Source of the DNA: Elgaria multicarinata webbii
Lineage: Eukaryota > Chordata > Lepidosauria > Squamata > Anguidae
Direction of reading: 5' to 3'
DNA length: 64,000 bases
NCBI RefSeq assembly: GCF_023053635.1
Contig: NC_086172.1
Location: 124,657,681-124,721,680 of the forward strand
The position numbers and the translations under genes were made by a program. Position 1 is the first letter of the stretch. Each line of letters starts with the position of its first letter. Of the stretch, positions 34,105 through 43,820 are shown in pieces. The notes under the pieces were generated by a model. It searched no databases. It was given only the letters and a program-made list of their open reading frames with translations, and was not told the origin of the DNA.

Positions 34105-34477
34105 CAAATCTCTTCACTTGTGAACAAGACAGCCTTCTAGGCTTGAGTTCCGTGTGACAAGAAACCCTAGATCACTTTCTTAGGCATCACAAAATAACCA
34201 GAAACGTGTTAAAGCCACAAAGAGAGACTGCAGGGCCATCTCAGCAGAACCATGTATTTGGCTTGCTGAGCATATTTCAAGAAATCATTCAGAATAAATA
34301 TGTGAGGAGATTCACTTCCACTTTCTACCACTTCCTGCAAAATATGAAAAGGGAACTCATGTAGAAAATGGACTGCACAAAGGTTCTGCAAACTAACGGT
34401 TATTTTCAACAAGTAGCTGTTTCTTTCTGAAACACTTTCATGTATCTACATTCTTTACCAACCACAGTATCTGTTAG

Positions 34478-35012
34478 GTTTTGGATAGGGCTGTGCAGGG
34501 AGACACACACCCCTGATCCACCTCGGAGGCCAATCCAGAGCCCCCAAAGCAGCCCCAATCCGCCTCAGGGCTGCCTCGGGGGGGTCCCGATCTGCCTCGG
34601 CACCAAAACTGAGGTGAAATTCAGCACCCAGACAACTCTCCCCACTACCCTGGTGCCTCCACTGTCCACCGCTACAGATGGCGGAGGCACCAGGTAAGCC
34701 CCCCTCCTCCCTTCCCTGCATCTGCCATCTGCCAGCAGCGGTGGACCCAGGTAAGTGGGACAGGGGGTGAGGGGGGCTTACCTGGGGCCGCTGCCGCTGG
34801 CTTGCATCCCGCAGCTTCCACTTGAGGACACTGAAGCCAGGAAATAGGCCGCGGCCTACTTCCTGGCTTCAGTGTCCTCGAGTGGAAGGCACTGGATGCA
34901 AGCCAGTGGCGGTGGCGGACCCAGGTAAGGGGGGCAGCGGGGAGGGGGCAGATAAGGGGGAGGGATCTACTTCGGGTTCGGGTCCAAGGCAGTGCACAGC
35001 TCTAGTTTTGGA
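34478..35012. mobile_element. hAT-like non-autonomous element with large internal hairpin
   Basis: The element is 34486-35004 (519 bp), with ends TAGGGCTGTGCA and TGCACAGCTCTA. The 8-bp direct repeat GTTTTGGA is exact on both sides (34478-34485 and 35005-35012). The left part has repeated CCGCCTCGG/TCTGCCTCGG-like motifs, typical of subterminal transposase-binding repeats. The right half is a near-perfect hairpin (34777-34927) centred on TAGGCCGCGGCCTA. No transposase frame is present. Confidence 0.88.
34777..34927. repeat. 150-bp GC-rich hairpin inside the hAT-like element
   Basis: CTTACCTGG at the left pairs with CCAGGTAAG at the right. GAGGACACTGAAGCCAGGAA pairs with TCCTGGCTTCAGTGTCCTC around a 14-bp perfect palindrome at 34845-34858. 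CTGGCTTGCATCC pairs with GGATGCAAGCCAG. A few mismatches lie in the outer arm. Confidence 0.9.
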
Positions 35013-36012
35013 TAATGCTTTCCAGCATTAGCTCATAGGTCTCCCATAGGCTTGACCCCTTCTCAGTTTCAAGTTGCTGCCAAGTCTTGTCAATGTCCAG
35101 CTTTCCTACATGGGGCATTTACTGTGCACTCATGATTCCTTACTCATGGTTGTTTACAGATTCTTTAGATGATGTTGTGATCCTCCAGTTGTACACCTGT
35201 TTTTTAAGAGCACTATTCCATTTGTTGTAGTTGTTTGGGTTTTTTTGAGTGAGGAAAATTGGATATTATTTCTGAAAGCAAAAGAAAAGTTATTTTCTTA
35301 CTTGTGCATTTATGTTATTCTGCTGTAGCACAGTGCCACCTAGAGGTTATATAGTGGAAAAGCAGAAAAGCAAAAGCTCTGTGTTGAGCTTGGTTGTCAG
35401 TCCTGCAATAAAACTGAAAGTAGATACAGTAACAACCTCTTGTAGAAATGCTCATCATCATAGAGATTTTCAATGTAGGAGGGCCATCACAAATCCCACT
35501 TTTTCTGGATCTGATTGCAACCAGCAGTCCAATGTGTAACATCACAAAAGACAAATATTCTAGTATCACTTGATCATTTTCAGCTACAGCAATCTAATTC
35601 TTCTTGAAATCCTCTAGAACAGGGACAGAAACCCAAATCCAGCCCTTCCAATTCAACCCTCTGGGATTCCTTAGATACCCATACCAGACCCCCTTCCCCC
35701 CCCCAACCACCAATTGTTTGGTGGTTTTCAAGCTTTTGTGCAGTCACACACACACACACACACACACACTCACTCTACAAGGTTGAAATGCCTCTCCTAA
35801 GAGCATCTCTAAGGGAAATCACATTGTTTATCCGGGGCTGTTGTGCTTCCTGGTTCTTTGACACAATTGATATGGGCTGCATTACATGGGAGGAGAGGGG
35901 CGACAAAGCAGAAAATCCTGCTATTTCCTGGGGTTCCATTTGAAGCAAGGGAGCAACTCACTCACTCCCTGACATGTGTGCATGTGTCTTGTTTTCATCT
36001 GCTGTAAATTGG
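35013..36012. other. Intergenic with one (CA)n microsatellite
   Basis: (CA)n lies at 35745-35769, with a C-run just before it at 35695-35704. The rest has no recognisable family. Frames at 35312-35569 on both strands overlap and are not supported. Confidence 0.4.
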
Positions 36013-36262
36013 CAATCCTTGGCACACTTACTTGGGAGTAATCCCTATTGAACACAATGGGACTTATCTCTGAGTAGACACATGGGGAAGTACTAGCACA
36101 AGCCAAGAAAATGAAGATAAAACATTTAAAAGAATGACATTGAATTTAAAGCTAGCACAACTATAATCTAGCATAATCAAGGATCTTGTTCTTGTGGTCT
36201 TATAGATCCCTCTAGATCCCCATGGCACACTTACTTGAGAGTAAGCCCCATTGAACTTAAAG
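36013..36262 (-). mobile_element. Two antisense fragments of the CAGTGCAATCC / ACTCAGAAGTAAG MITE family
   Basis: At 36021-36083, CACACTTACTTGGGAGTAAT then AATGGGACTTATCTCTGAGT gives most of one unit. At 36222-36262, ACACTTACTTGAGAGTAAGC then CCCATTGAACTT gives the start of another. They are in the same orientation about 140 bp apart, so they are two insertions or one interrupted copy. Confidence 0.6.
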
Positions 36263-36695
36263 AGGTGTTCTTGGTGGAGTAGGGGATCAGATCTGCCTCC
36301 CTTTGCTGCAGGGAGGCATTTTATCCTCTTCTCCCTCCAATAGCAGAGGAAGTCCTTACTTGGCAAGTTCATAGTGCAATGGCAGCTTTACACAGTCGAT
36401 TTCGCACCATTAAGCGTTTATTACAGCTTATCTCTGATCTTTTTTAAAAAATGGAAATAGTGGGGTAGGGCAACCACTGGAGGCATCCTGTTTTTTTTTT
36501 TACAAAGTCATGAAATTGACCTGCAAACTTCTGAGAGTGGCCAGTCATGACCGTGCTGTAAATAGCTTGTTTAGAGAAGCCCTTAGGCTTCATGCCTGGC
36601 ACTGAGAAATGTCTTTAAGTGAAACTATGCTGGTTATTATTTGTGGGGGTTTTTTTGTCTGCTCCTTTTGCCTTCTGTGCCACCCTTTTGCCTTC

Positions 36696-36830
36696 AGTCT
36701 GGCCTACCCAAGGGCCAAATTCCATTTTGGAAAAGCTGTCGGGGGGGGGCATTCTAGTAGTGGGTGGGGCTGAAAGCAAAAGGGGTGGAGCCAGAATACC
36801 ACATTTTAGCTTAAAGCTCTTACTGCCAAC
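36696..36830 (+). repeat. Unclassified repeat, one arm of an inverted pair
   Basis: GGGCCAAATTCCATTTTGGA, GGCATTCTAGTAGTGGGTGG and AGCTTAAAGCTCTTACTGCC recur in reverse complement and the same order at 37295-37452. Open frames across 36615-37047 on both strands derive from this repeat and are not host genes. Confidence 0.65.
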
Positions 36831-36887
36831 AAGAGGGGACCAAATGATGTCAGCAGCAGCCCCTGACGTGATTTGGCCTGCAGAAGT

Positions 36888-36985
36888 CTGTTCCCCACAA
36901 ATCAGTTTTCCATCTCTCCAACTGGAGATGCTGGGACCTTCTGTATGCCTAGCCTGTGCTCTGCAACCGAGCTGGGGGCCCTCCA
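36888..36985 (-). repeat. SINE head, antisense, diverged
   Basis: The antisense reads a degenerate AGCTCGGTTGCAGAGCACAG (A-box-like), then ATACAGAAGGTCCCAGCATC, without the usual B-box. This is a decayed Sauria-like SINE. Confidence 0.6.
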
Positions 36986-37151
36986 TATTTGGCATGCAAG
37001 GGTGGAGAAGCGGCACATGGCAAAGGGGCTCTTCACTCCCTGCTTGAGTTTTCTCCCTCCAAGTGGCTTTCCCCCATATAGTTTCAAATGTTCATTTTGG
37101 GGGGCATAATTTCAATATCTGTCAGTGCCCTGCATCTGTTATGTTATCACA

Positions 37152-37455
37152 AGGGTGCAGAACCTTAGGCCTGGGGGCCAAATCCAGCCCTTCCCCTAAA
37201 TGGTCACACCTCTTTCCCCTTTTCCCAAACGAAGGATTGTGTGGGTTCCCTCCCCCCCATTCTGAAAGGTTGGAATGTATCTCCAAATGCTTAGTTACTG
37301 GCAGTAACAGCTTGAAGCTACAATATGCTGGTATTTTGGCCCTACTCCTTTTGCCTTTGACCCCCCCACCCCGCCCTACCATTAGAATGCGGGCCCCAAG
37401 AGCTTCTCCAAAATGGAATTCAGCCCTCAGATTGAAAGAGGTTCAACACTCCTGC
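37152..37455. repeat. Inverted-repeat element containing the second arm of the pair
   Basis: Left GGCCTGGGGGCCAAATCCAG pairs with the right CTGAATTCC-type end near 37425 read in reverse. GTGCAGAACCTT at the left pairs loosely with AGGTTCAACACTCC at the right. The inner segment 37295-37452 is the reverse complement of 36696-36830. It is a likely non-autonomous DNA element, family unknown. Confidence 0.5.
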
Positions 37456-37649
37456 TTTATCAGGACACCTACCAGAAAAACGATTGGCAATTATGGGCTA
37501 CTAATGCTATATGGACTCACCCTTAGACATCACGACATGTGGCCAAAGCTGCACTGCAAGTAGTGAGAGGGGAGACATGTTGGACTTGCTTTTTGAAAAC
37601 TGAGAAGTATTTCAAAGTCAGACCCAAACATAATCAGTTTGTTTCACTC

Positions 37650-38194
37650 TAAGACTGGGTTCAGACAATACGATAACCAATGGTGGTTTAAATAGATGAC
37701 AGTTGGTTATTTAATCCACCATGGGTTATTGTGTTGTGTGGAGGGAGATTTTTAACCAATGGTTGATTATTTGGCTGAAATAACCAGTACAAATAACTAA
37801 CACTGTGCAAAGTTGGCTATTTGAACCACAATTGGTTATCGTGTTGTGTGGAGGGCACCGTTGATTATTTCCTTGGCCACCGTTGGTTATTTTGTCAGTC
37901 AAAGAGTCGCAAGGCAAGAGCGGTCAAAGCTGTGGCTGCCACTCTAGTCCAGCTGGAAGGATAGATTTTCAGTAGCAATGGCTGTTGGGATACTAGCTGG
38001 GGAACTGAGTGGGGAGAGAGGGCAGGGCATGAGTGAGTCAACTCAGTGTGGACTAATAGACAATTCAATGCTGATCCTAATCCACACCACAGTTGATTAT
38101 TAACAGGTTGTGTGGGGCGTATCTCCTAGATAAACATCTGTCAGGTTGATTATTATCCCACTATTGACTATCATGTTGTCTGAACGCAGCCTAA
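37650..38194. mobile_element. PIF/Harbinger-type non-autonomous element, 539 bp
   Basis: The element 37653-38191 has ends GACTGGGTTCAGACAATACG and, in reverse complement, GGCTGCGTTCAGACAACATG. About 27 of the first 34 positions match. TAA is duplicated on both sides (37650-37652 and 38192-38194), the TWA duplication of PIF/Harbinger. The interior repeats GTTGTGTGGAGGG (near 37733 and 37845) and GGTTAT-type half-sites many times. No protein is encoded. Confidence 0.85.
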
Positions 38195-38268
38195 GTGAGC
38201 CCACAAACTAGCTCACTTACAGTACAACCCTAAGCATATTTAGGCAGAAGCAAATTCCCCTGAACCCT

Positions 38269-38407
38269 TAAGGGTACGATCCTATGCACATTAGGCATGA
38301 AAAAGCCCTAAAATTCCCAGCATGTCCTAGCTAGCATGGATAACTTGAGGGATGCTGAGAGTTGTAGGACTTTTTTCTGTCTAAATGTGCATAGGATCAC
38401 ACCCTAA
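38269..38407. mobile_element. PIF/Harbinger-like MITE (GGGTGCAATCCTATGC family), copy 3
   Basis: The element 38272-38404, flanked by TAA on both sides, starts GGGTACGATCCTATGCACAT and ends in ATGTGCATAGGATCACACCC. AAAGCCCTAAAATTCCCAGC pairs with GCTGAGAGTTGTAGGACTTT. A fragment of the same or a related unit precedes it at about 38217-38262. Confidence 0.85.
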
Positions 38408-38426
38408 GTGTGCTTAGGTCTGCAGG

Positions 38427-38517
38427 CTTACAGTGCAATTTTATACATGCCTATTCAGTAATAAGCCCATTAAGTTCAATGGGGCGTACTCCCATGCAAA
38501 TAGGTATAGTGTTGCAG
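38427..38517. mobile_element. Short MITE (CAGTGCAATCCTATGC / ACTCAGAAGTAAG family), sense copy
   Basis: CAGTGCAATTTTATACATGC, then TTCAATGGGGCGTACTCCCA, then TGTTGCAGCCTCA. The order matches 33670-33761. It lies 20 bp after the previous MITE, a cluster of small insertions. Confidence 0.65.
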
Positions 38518-39056
38518 CCTCAATGAGCTATTTTTATGATGTAAAAGTAATATTAAAAACAAAGAACAATCCAGATGATCGAACATCTTATAAACTAACC
38601 CTTTGTATGAAAGGGTATCTTCCGTGTGTATGTGGCTTTATGCAGATAGTATATGCTTCCATCTGAATTTTCAACCACTCTGAATGTTTTTGATTGTCTG
38701 AAATCTATTGAAGAAGTAGAGTTGTACTGCAGACAATGTATACACCATCAGGACTAAAAGTAAAATAAAATAATGGAAAGGACTCTGCAGAAGTCTCTTT
38801 AAACATTGACTCCGAGCTAGAAGCAAATACAGCATATTTTATGCTTGGAGATGTTTGGTTGAAAAAGCATATGAGCAACTGAAAATTTGGCTGCTGCCCT
38901 TCGTTGTTAACTATAGAGTTTGTGCTACAGGGCTCAAAAACACACAATGTTTACAAATGCCAAAGGGAGATGGGGAAATGAAATACCAGCTCAACACAAA
39001 ATAGTTGAGGACTGGAAAGTGATCAATAGGTTCCAAGGTGGTCCGGAAGTCACATT
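38518..39056. other. Intergenic, nothing recognised
   Basis: AT-rich unique-looking sequence without recognisable elements or coding signal. Confidence 0.35.
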
Positions 39057-39193
39057 GGCCCCATTCAGAAGATACCGTAAACCATGGCTTTAATCACCGT
39101 GGTTAAGGCAGAAAGCCGGGCTCTGTTCAGAAGATACCTTAATCCATGGCTCTAACCATGGTGAATAAAGCAAAAAGCCTTCTGAATGGGCCC
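39057..39193. mobile_element. Short inverted-repeat MITE (GGSCCCATTCAGAAG ends)
   Basis: GGCCCCATTCAGAAG at the left pairs with CTTCTGAATGGGCCC at the right with one mismatch. The interior has a duplicated block TTCAGAAGATACCGTAAACC and TTCAGAAGATACCTTAATCC, each with CCATGG. No target duplication was resolved. The TTCAGA motif recalls the PIF/Harbinger end at 37653. Confidence 0.75.
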
Positions 39194-39335
39194 ACTTCCT
39201 CTTCCTAAAAACTACCCCCCCATTGCTAGACCCTGATTAAATTAAATACTGAAACCAGGGAATATTGAATGCTAATATTGCGAAGGACATTTAAAAGTTC
39301 AGTGTGCATTTTCCTGGATCATAATTTGACCATTG

Positions 39336-39787
39336 CAGCCAACCCCAATCTGGTGCCCTTCAGATGTGATGGACTACAATTCCCAACTTCTCCAGGCACC
39401 GTGATCATGAGGTGTACTCTGCCACATCTGGAGAGTCCTGGGGGGGATTCTACACGCCGTACTGAGGGCGCTTCCATGCGCCCCCAGTGCAGCCCCAAAG
39501 CGATTGCCTGGAGAAGAGATGAGGAAGAGGCGTCCTTGCCGCCGCCGCCACCCACCTCCGACCCGGCCGGGTCGGAGAGCTCGGCGGAAGAAGCTCTCCA
39601 CCCCGCCTTCTTCCGCCGAGCTCTCCGTCCTGGCCGGCGAGGAAGTAGGTGGGTGGCGGCGGCAGCAAGGACGCCTCTTCCTCGTGTCTTCTCCAGGCAA
39701 GTTACACGGTCGCTTTGGGGCCGCACTGGGGGCACATGGAAGCACCCTCAGTACGGCGTGTAGAATCCCCCCTGGTTGGAAAGGCTG
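39336..39787. repeat. Palindromic MITE (CCTCCAGATGTGTTGGACTAC family), copy 3, split by a GC-rich element
   Basis: CCCAATCTGGTGCCCTTCAG and GTGATGGACTACAATTCCCA at the left pair with GCCACATCTGGAGAGTCCTG and the TTGGAAAGGCTG end. The right end resumes after 39770, so the GC-rich palindrome is inserted in this element. When rejoined, the sequence reads GTCCTGGTTGG. Confidence 0.8.
39442..39770. mobile_element. GC-rich palindromic DNA element, about 330 bp
   Basis: Terminal GGGATTCTACACGCCGTACT pairs with AGTACGGCGTGTAGAATCCC. CTGAGGGCGCTTCCATG pairs with CATGGAAGCACCCTCAG. The interior arms GCCACCCACCTCCGACCCGG and TAGGTGGGTGGCGGCGGCAG, and GAGCTCGGCGGAAGAAG and CTTCTTCCGCCGAGCTC, fold on each other. 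CCTGG stands at both junctions, so the duplication is up to 5 bp; the G-run leaves the border uncertain. CpG-dense open frames on all strands here are artefacts. Confidence 0.85.
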
Positions 39788-40433
39788 AATCTAGGGCATT
39801 GAACCAAAGCCAGCACACTTCTGCCCTTGGATAATGGAAAGAAATCCTTAAGTAAGTACAGGGGCCCGGGGCTTGTATGCACCCACAAGACACAACATGT
39901 ACTCTAATTATTACAATATCTACTTCCTTGAAGAACAAGCTGGTTCCTGCCTTTGCCACTCGCAGTTGAGACACAAGGAGCATTCGCTGCGCCGGAGAGG
40001 AAAATGCTGCTAGCCCAGATTGCTCTTTGATAAACATGCACCCCGTTTGTAGCACCTTTGCTGCTACTGTTGTGCTACAGCATTGTTTTCGTATGTTCTT
40101 GTGTTGCATTATTGTCGTGCTCATTGGCCTCCAGAGGAAAATACATGCTTGGCCTTTTAAGTTAACATTGCATCATCTGGAATGTTGGAAGCCCACTCAC
40201 CAATCCTGACTCAGGCTTTGAAAAACCTTTGCCAAATTCTTGGGACATTACACTTTTTGTTCTCTTTCAATATTTACTTCCAAGAAGGGATTAGGTAAGA
40301 AAGATGAGGCCTGGCCATACAGGGCTTGTACTACACAAAGCCAGCTTGGAACAGAGGCAGATTCCACACTACCTCTCGCCAGGGGAGAGGTTGTTCTTTC
40401 TCAGGAGAAGATGGAGGGTGGGGACTCTGAGGG
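39788..40433. other. Intergenic, nothing recognised
   Basis: No family was recognised. The frame at 39702-40124 (minus) starts in the GC-rich element and is not supported. Confidence 0.35.
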
Positions 40434-41070
40434 AGAATTTCATTTCATTTTTATACCACCCGATGGCCAAAGCTCTCTGGGCAATTTACAAAGATTAAAA
40501 CCTTACAAATACAATATAGTAATCTAATATAAAAATCATTCGCAGATTTAAAAAGCAAACAATCCCAGGACCTGTTAAAATTCCTACTGTACACTGTCAA
40601 ACCTAGTGCCAAAAAGATGACAATAATAGGGGGGATTCCCTTGTTGCCACCCTCTGAACCTCCCTCCCAAGAGGTACCTGGAGAAGGGTCTAAGATGATG
40701 TACATAGTCTATGGGTAGGTTCATACCGGGAGGTTGATGATCCAGCAGGTATTGTGGTCTAGAGCCATGTAAGGCTTTATACGTCAAAACCAGCGCCTCG
40801 AATTGGGCACCTTGAATACAGGCAGCCAGTGCAAGAGGGCCAGAATCAGTGTCATATGTTCAGAGAGTCTGGTCCCTGCTATCAGCCTGTCTGATCAAGG
40901 TATAGATTTCAAACTGTCTCCAAAGGCAGTCCCATGTAGAGCACATTGCAATAATCTAACTTGGAGATTACCAGAGTATAGACTACACTGAAGCTATATT
41001 ATTCTTATCCAGTTAGGGACGTAGCTGGGCCACCAACCAAAGCTGATAGAAGGCACTAGCTGGTTAAGCA
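40434..41070 (-). repeat. L2-like LINE 3' part, antisense
   Basis: On the plus strand TTTATACCACCCGATGGCCA, then AAGCTCTCTGGGC, is the antisense tail. Further right the minus strand encodes MTYKALHGSRPQYLL. Beyond it the antisense of the reverse transcriptase end is recognisable in AATTGGGCACCTTGAATACA, GGCAGTCCCATGTAGAGCAC and GGGACGTAGCTGGGCCACCA. It is broken by stops and small gaps. Whether 41071-41180 belongs is unclear. Confidence 0.82.
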
Positions 41071-41690
41071 CAAGAGTAGTACAGAATTTAATATTTGGCA
41101 CCATTGGGGGTTGATTCTTGCGGCCATGTTTCACCAGGGCGAGCTCTTTTCTACAGTCTGGTTTAGAACTTACATACATTTTGCCCACAGCATCATCGCT
41201 CAGCTGACTTTTTGTCAGTAAACATATAAAATAGGGGTAAAGTAGTTAAGTTGTTCATTAGCGACAAGCCCTTCAGAACAATGTAAGAACTGATGTAAAT
41301 GCAGAATGAAAGCAGGTTGCTCAGTTTAAAGGGATGTGTACTGTGTATTTAAAGGGATGTGGTTGTTTATAAAGACCTTGCCTGTGGGGGAGTTCCACAC
41401 GGCCAGCATTGGTCCCAACATGCTCAGTGTTACCATGCCAGGGCTTGGGTACCACTAAGCCATACCAATGGCTTAGGTATACACAATGGGGAGAACTTGT
41501 TCTTAATGGCGAGATGTAAATAATTAAAATAAAGAAAACTATTTCCATTGTTTACATTTGCTTCAAGAGCCACTATATTCTGTTGCGCTAGTGCTAAGTC
41601 CTACTAATCCATTGGCAGCATTGGATACTGCCTTAAGTGTAAAAAACAGCAAACTGATTTAAGCATAATTACATCCTGCATTGTAGATAT
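41071..41690. other. Intergenic, nothing recognised
   Basis: No family or coding signal was recognised. Confidence 0.35.
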
Positions 41691-41752
41691 TGCAGAGCAG
41701 GAGGGTGGATTAGATGGGACCTCCAAGGTTCCTTCCAACTCTATGATTCTGT
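41691..41752 (+). repeat. CR1 3' tail remnant
   Basis: GGATTAGATGGGACCTCCAA, then TTCCTTCCAACTCTATGATT, then CTGTG, is the end of a CR1 element, whose 3' terminus is the ATTCTATGATTCTATG-type repeat. It is severely 5'-truncated. Confidence 0.8.
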
Positions 41753-41925
41753 GTTGCCAGCTGTGTAGACATGATAAGACCAACTCTATGGTACTGCATT
41801 TGAGGAGGGGAATTCCGCCCCCCCATGCCCAGCACTACTTTTAAAGCTGTCCTGAACACGTGTCTGCACTTGGTGTGTCTTTACCTATAACAGGGATGTA
41901 TTCTTTCCCAAGGATGCCATTAGGC

Positions 41926-41983
41926 CGTCTTGAGGCCTAGTATTGGGCAAAAGGCAGGATACAAATAAATATAATAATAATAA
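41926..41983 (+). repeat. LINE-type tail with (AAT)n
   Basis: TATTGGGCAAAAGGCAGGAT, then ACAAATAAATATAATAATAA, resembles the GGCGGTATAAAAAT-type 3' tail plus A/T repeat of the local LINEs. Only this tail is present. Confidence 0.5.
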
Positions 41984-42080
41984 TACCATATCATAGTGTT
42001 TAACTGATTTTTAGGAGAAGGGAAGAGGAAATAGAGTAGACCAAAGAGGGAAAAGGGCAGAGAGAAGACAGACAGACTGG

Positions 42081-42276
42081 GAAGACCATACCTCAACAGA
42101 AGAGCACATGCTTTGCATGCAGAAGGTTCTGGTGTCAATCCCTGGCAATGCAAGTAAGGGCAGGAAAAACTGCTGCATCACACCCTGGAGAGCTGAGGTT
42201 GGACAGTGTCAACAATACTAGGCTGGATGGACCAATGGTCTGACTCAGTATAAGGCCGTATTCTATGTTCCTAGGT
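42081..42276 (+). repeat. tRNA-derived SINE (Sauria-like), sense, nearly complete
   Basis: The degenerate A-box region AACAGAAGAGCACATGCTTT is followed by GCATGCAGAAGG and the B-box region GGTGTCAATCCCTGGCAATG. The body has CACCCTGGAGAGCTGAGGTT and CTGGATGGACCAATGGTCTG, and the 3' end TGACTCAGTATAAGGCCGTA. This is the reference copy for the antisense fragments in the window. Confidence 0.82.
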
Positions 42277-43663
42277 CTTGTGGTATCTTGTCTGAAAAGG
42301 TAGAATGAAAATGACTGCTGCCTTAATCCTTCAAGGACTGTAAGGCACTTTGCACATAAAAATTAAAAGGCTTATGTGTGTGTTTTTTAAAATAAAATAC
42401 TACTTGGCCTTTTTAAAGATCAAGTTCTTTATGAAATCGTTCCAACTTTGGAACTATGGCATATACTTTTATTATGTCCTCAAATTATCCAAAATATTTC
42501 TGTTTATTGTATTAAGGTATGTCAACAACATTAAAACCTAAAATTATTGATATAGCAGCTTACTTGACCGGAGCTCTGAGCAGCTGCCATAGAATGTTGA
42601 CCTGAATAAGGCTTTTGACGAATAGGTCAATAAAAACTTTCCCCCTTCCTGAATAATTCACAGGTCTCTTTATTCTAACAAGTCAATCCATTTCCTTTTC
42701 TTAAAGCCTTTCTTGATAATCAGGTTATAAAATGTTAAATGCACATGTACCCATTTGTTTGAGGCTATTCAGACACATGTCCTTGAGATTTGGCTTCTGT
42801 TGTTTCACCTTCCACCAAAGAAAACGCAATCCACCCACACACGTGTATTGATTTTTGTCAGTATAGAATGTGGTTGGGTGATTATCACAGGCCTATCAGA
42901 CAATACTACTCTAACAATCCCCACACCCATACAGTGATAGGAACTTTGCAGTTGTAAATTGGGGTGGGTGGGATGTCCTTGCCACGGTGCACTTTTTCAC
43001 GCACTACCTGGTGCTAGTTTTAAAGCTCTTTTAAAAAATATACAGCAGCAACCTTTACAGCCCCTAATGCTATTTCAGAAAATGGTATTTGAAAAACATC
43101 TTTTAAAATTTTCATTCTCTTGCTATTTAAAACCAGTTCTGGATTGGTTGACATATTCATGGTGTTGGTTAGTATGAGGTCATTGCCATCATATTTCTCT
43201 TGTCTTCGTCGTCTTATTTTGTATTGTTTACTTACTTCGTTCTTTCCGTTTTCCCTCATTCTGTTTAAGTCAGGACTTTTGCAAACTGTTCCTTGCCAAT
43301 AACTTCTACACACAACTGTAATGTAAGAAGGAAAGTTTGCAAAAGAACTCAGATGTAGGAAGAATCAAAACTAATATTTTCTGTACATTAACCATCTTAC
43401 CTATCCTCCTACAGTACCTCCTCCTAAGAATTGCCTTCAATATCTCTGGGAGCCACAGATGTAGCTCGGGGGACCTTATAGAAAAAGCATAATGTTTCTC
43501 TTGCTCCAGTCTCATTCTCTAAGTCTGTTTAGCCATTCCATGCTTGTAGAGGGCAATTTTTTAAAAAATAATATTTGTTAGTAGCCTTATAACATGAGAT
43601 CACTAGGTGTAAACAACAAAAGTAAAATGTAACAAACAATAGTACAATCAATTTCAACACTAA
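42277..43663. other. Intergenic, AT-rich, nothing recognised
   Basis: Low-GC sequence without recognised repeats. The frames at 43020-43313 (minus) and 43120-43302 (plus) overlap and lack motifs. Confidence 0.35.
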
Positions 43664-43820
43664 GGGCACAATCTTGTCCATGTTTAGACCGAAAAAAGTC
43701 CTACAACTCCCATTATGTCCCAGCCAGCACAGAGAGTAAAACAGATACCAACCACAATCAAGTCACCTGATCACACAGAGTAGCCTTCCCCAACCTGGTG
43801 CCCTCCAGATGTGTTGAACT
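43664..43820. mobile_element. Two truncated MITE ends
   Basis: 43664-43731 is the left end of the GGGTGCAATCCTATGC family (GGGCACAATCTTGTCCATGT, then AAAAAAGTCCTACAACTCCC), preceded by TAA and cut off after CCCAGCCAGCAC. 43783-43820 is the left end of the palindromic CCTCCAGATGTGTTG family (GCCTTCCCCAACCTGGTGCC, then CTCCAGATGTGTTGAACT), cut off there. Both have lost their right halves. Confidence 0.65.

Noticed and set aside
36615-37563. Overlapping frames of 133-166 codons on both strands
   Set aside because: They fall in an inverted-repeat family and a SINE remnant, so the long frames reflect shared GC-rich repeat sequence.
39440-39775. CpG-rich patch as a CpG-island promoter
   Set aside because: The patch coincides exactly with a palindromic element that has direct repeats at its junctions.
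39269-39788. Several 70-164 codon frames in the GC-rich stretch
   Set aside because: They arise from a CpG-rich palindromic transposon, which opens frames on all strands at once.
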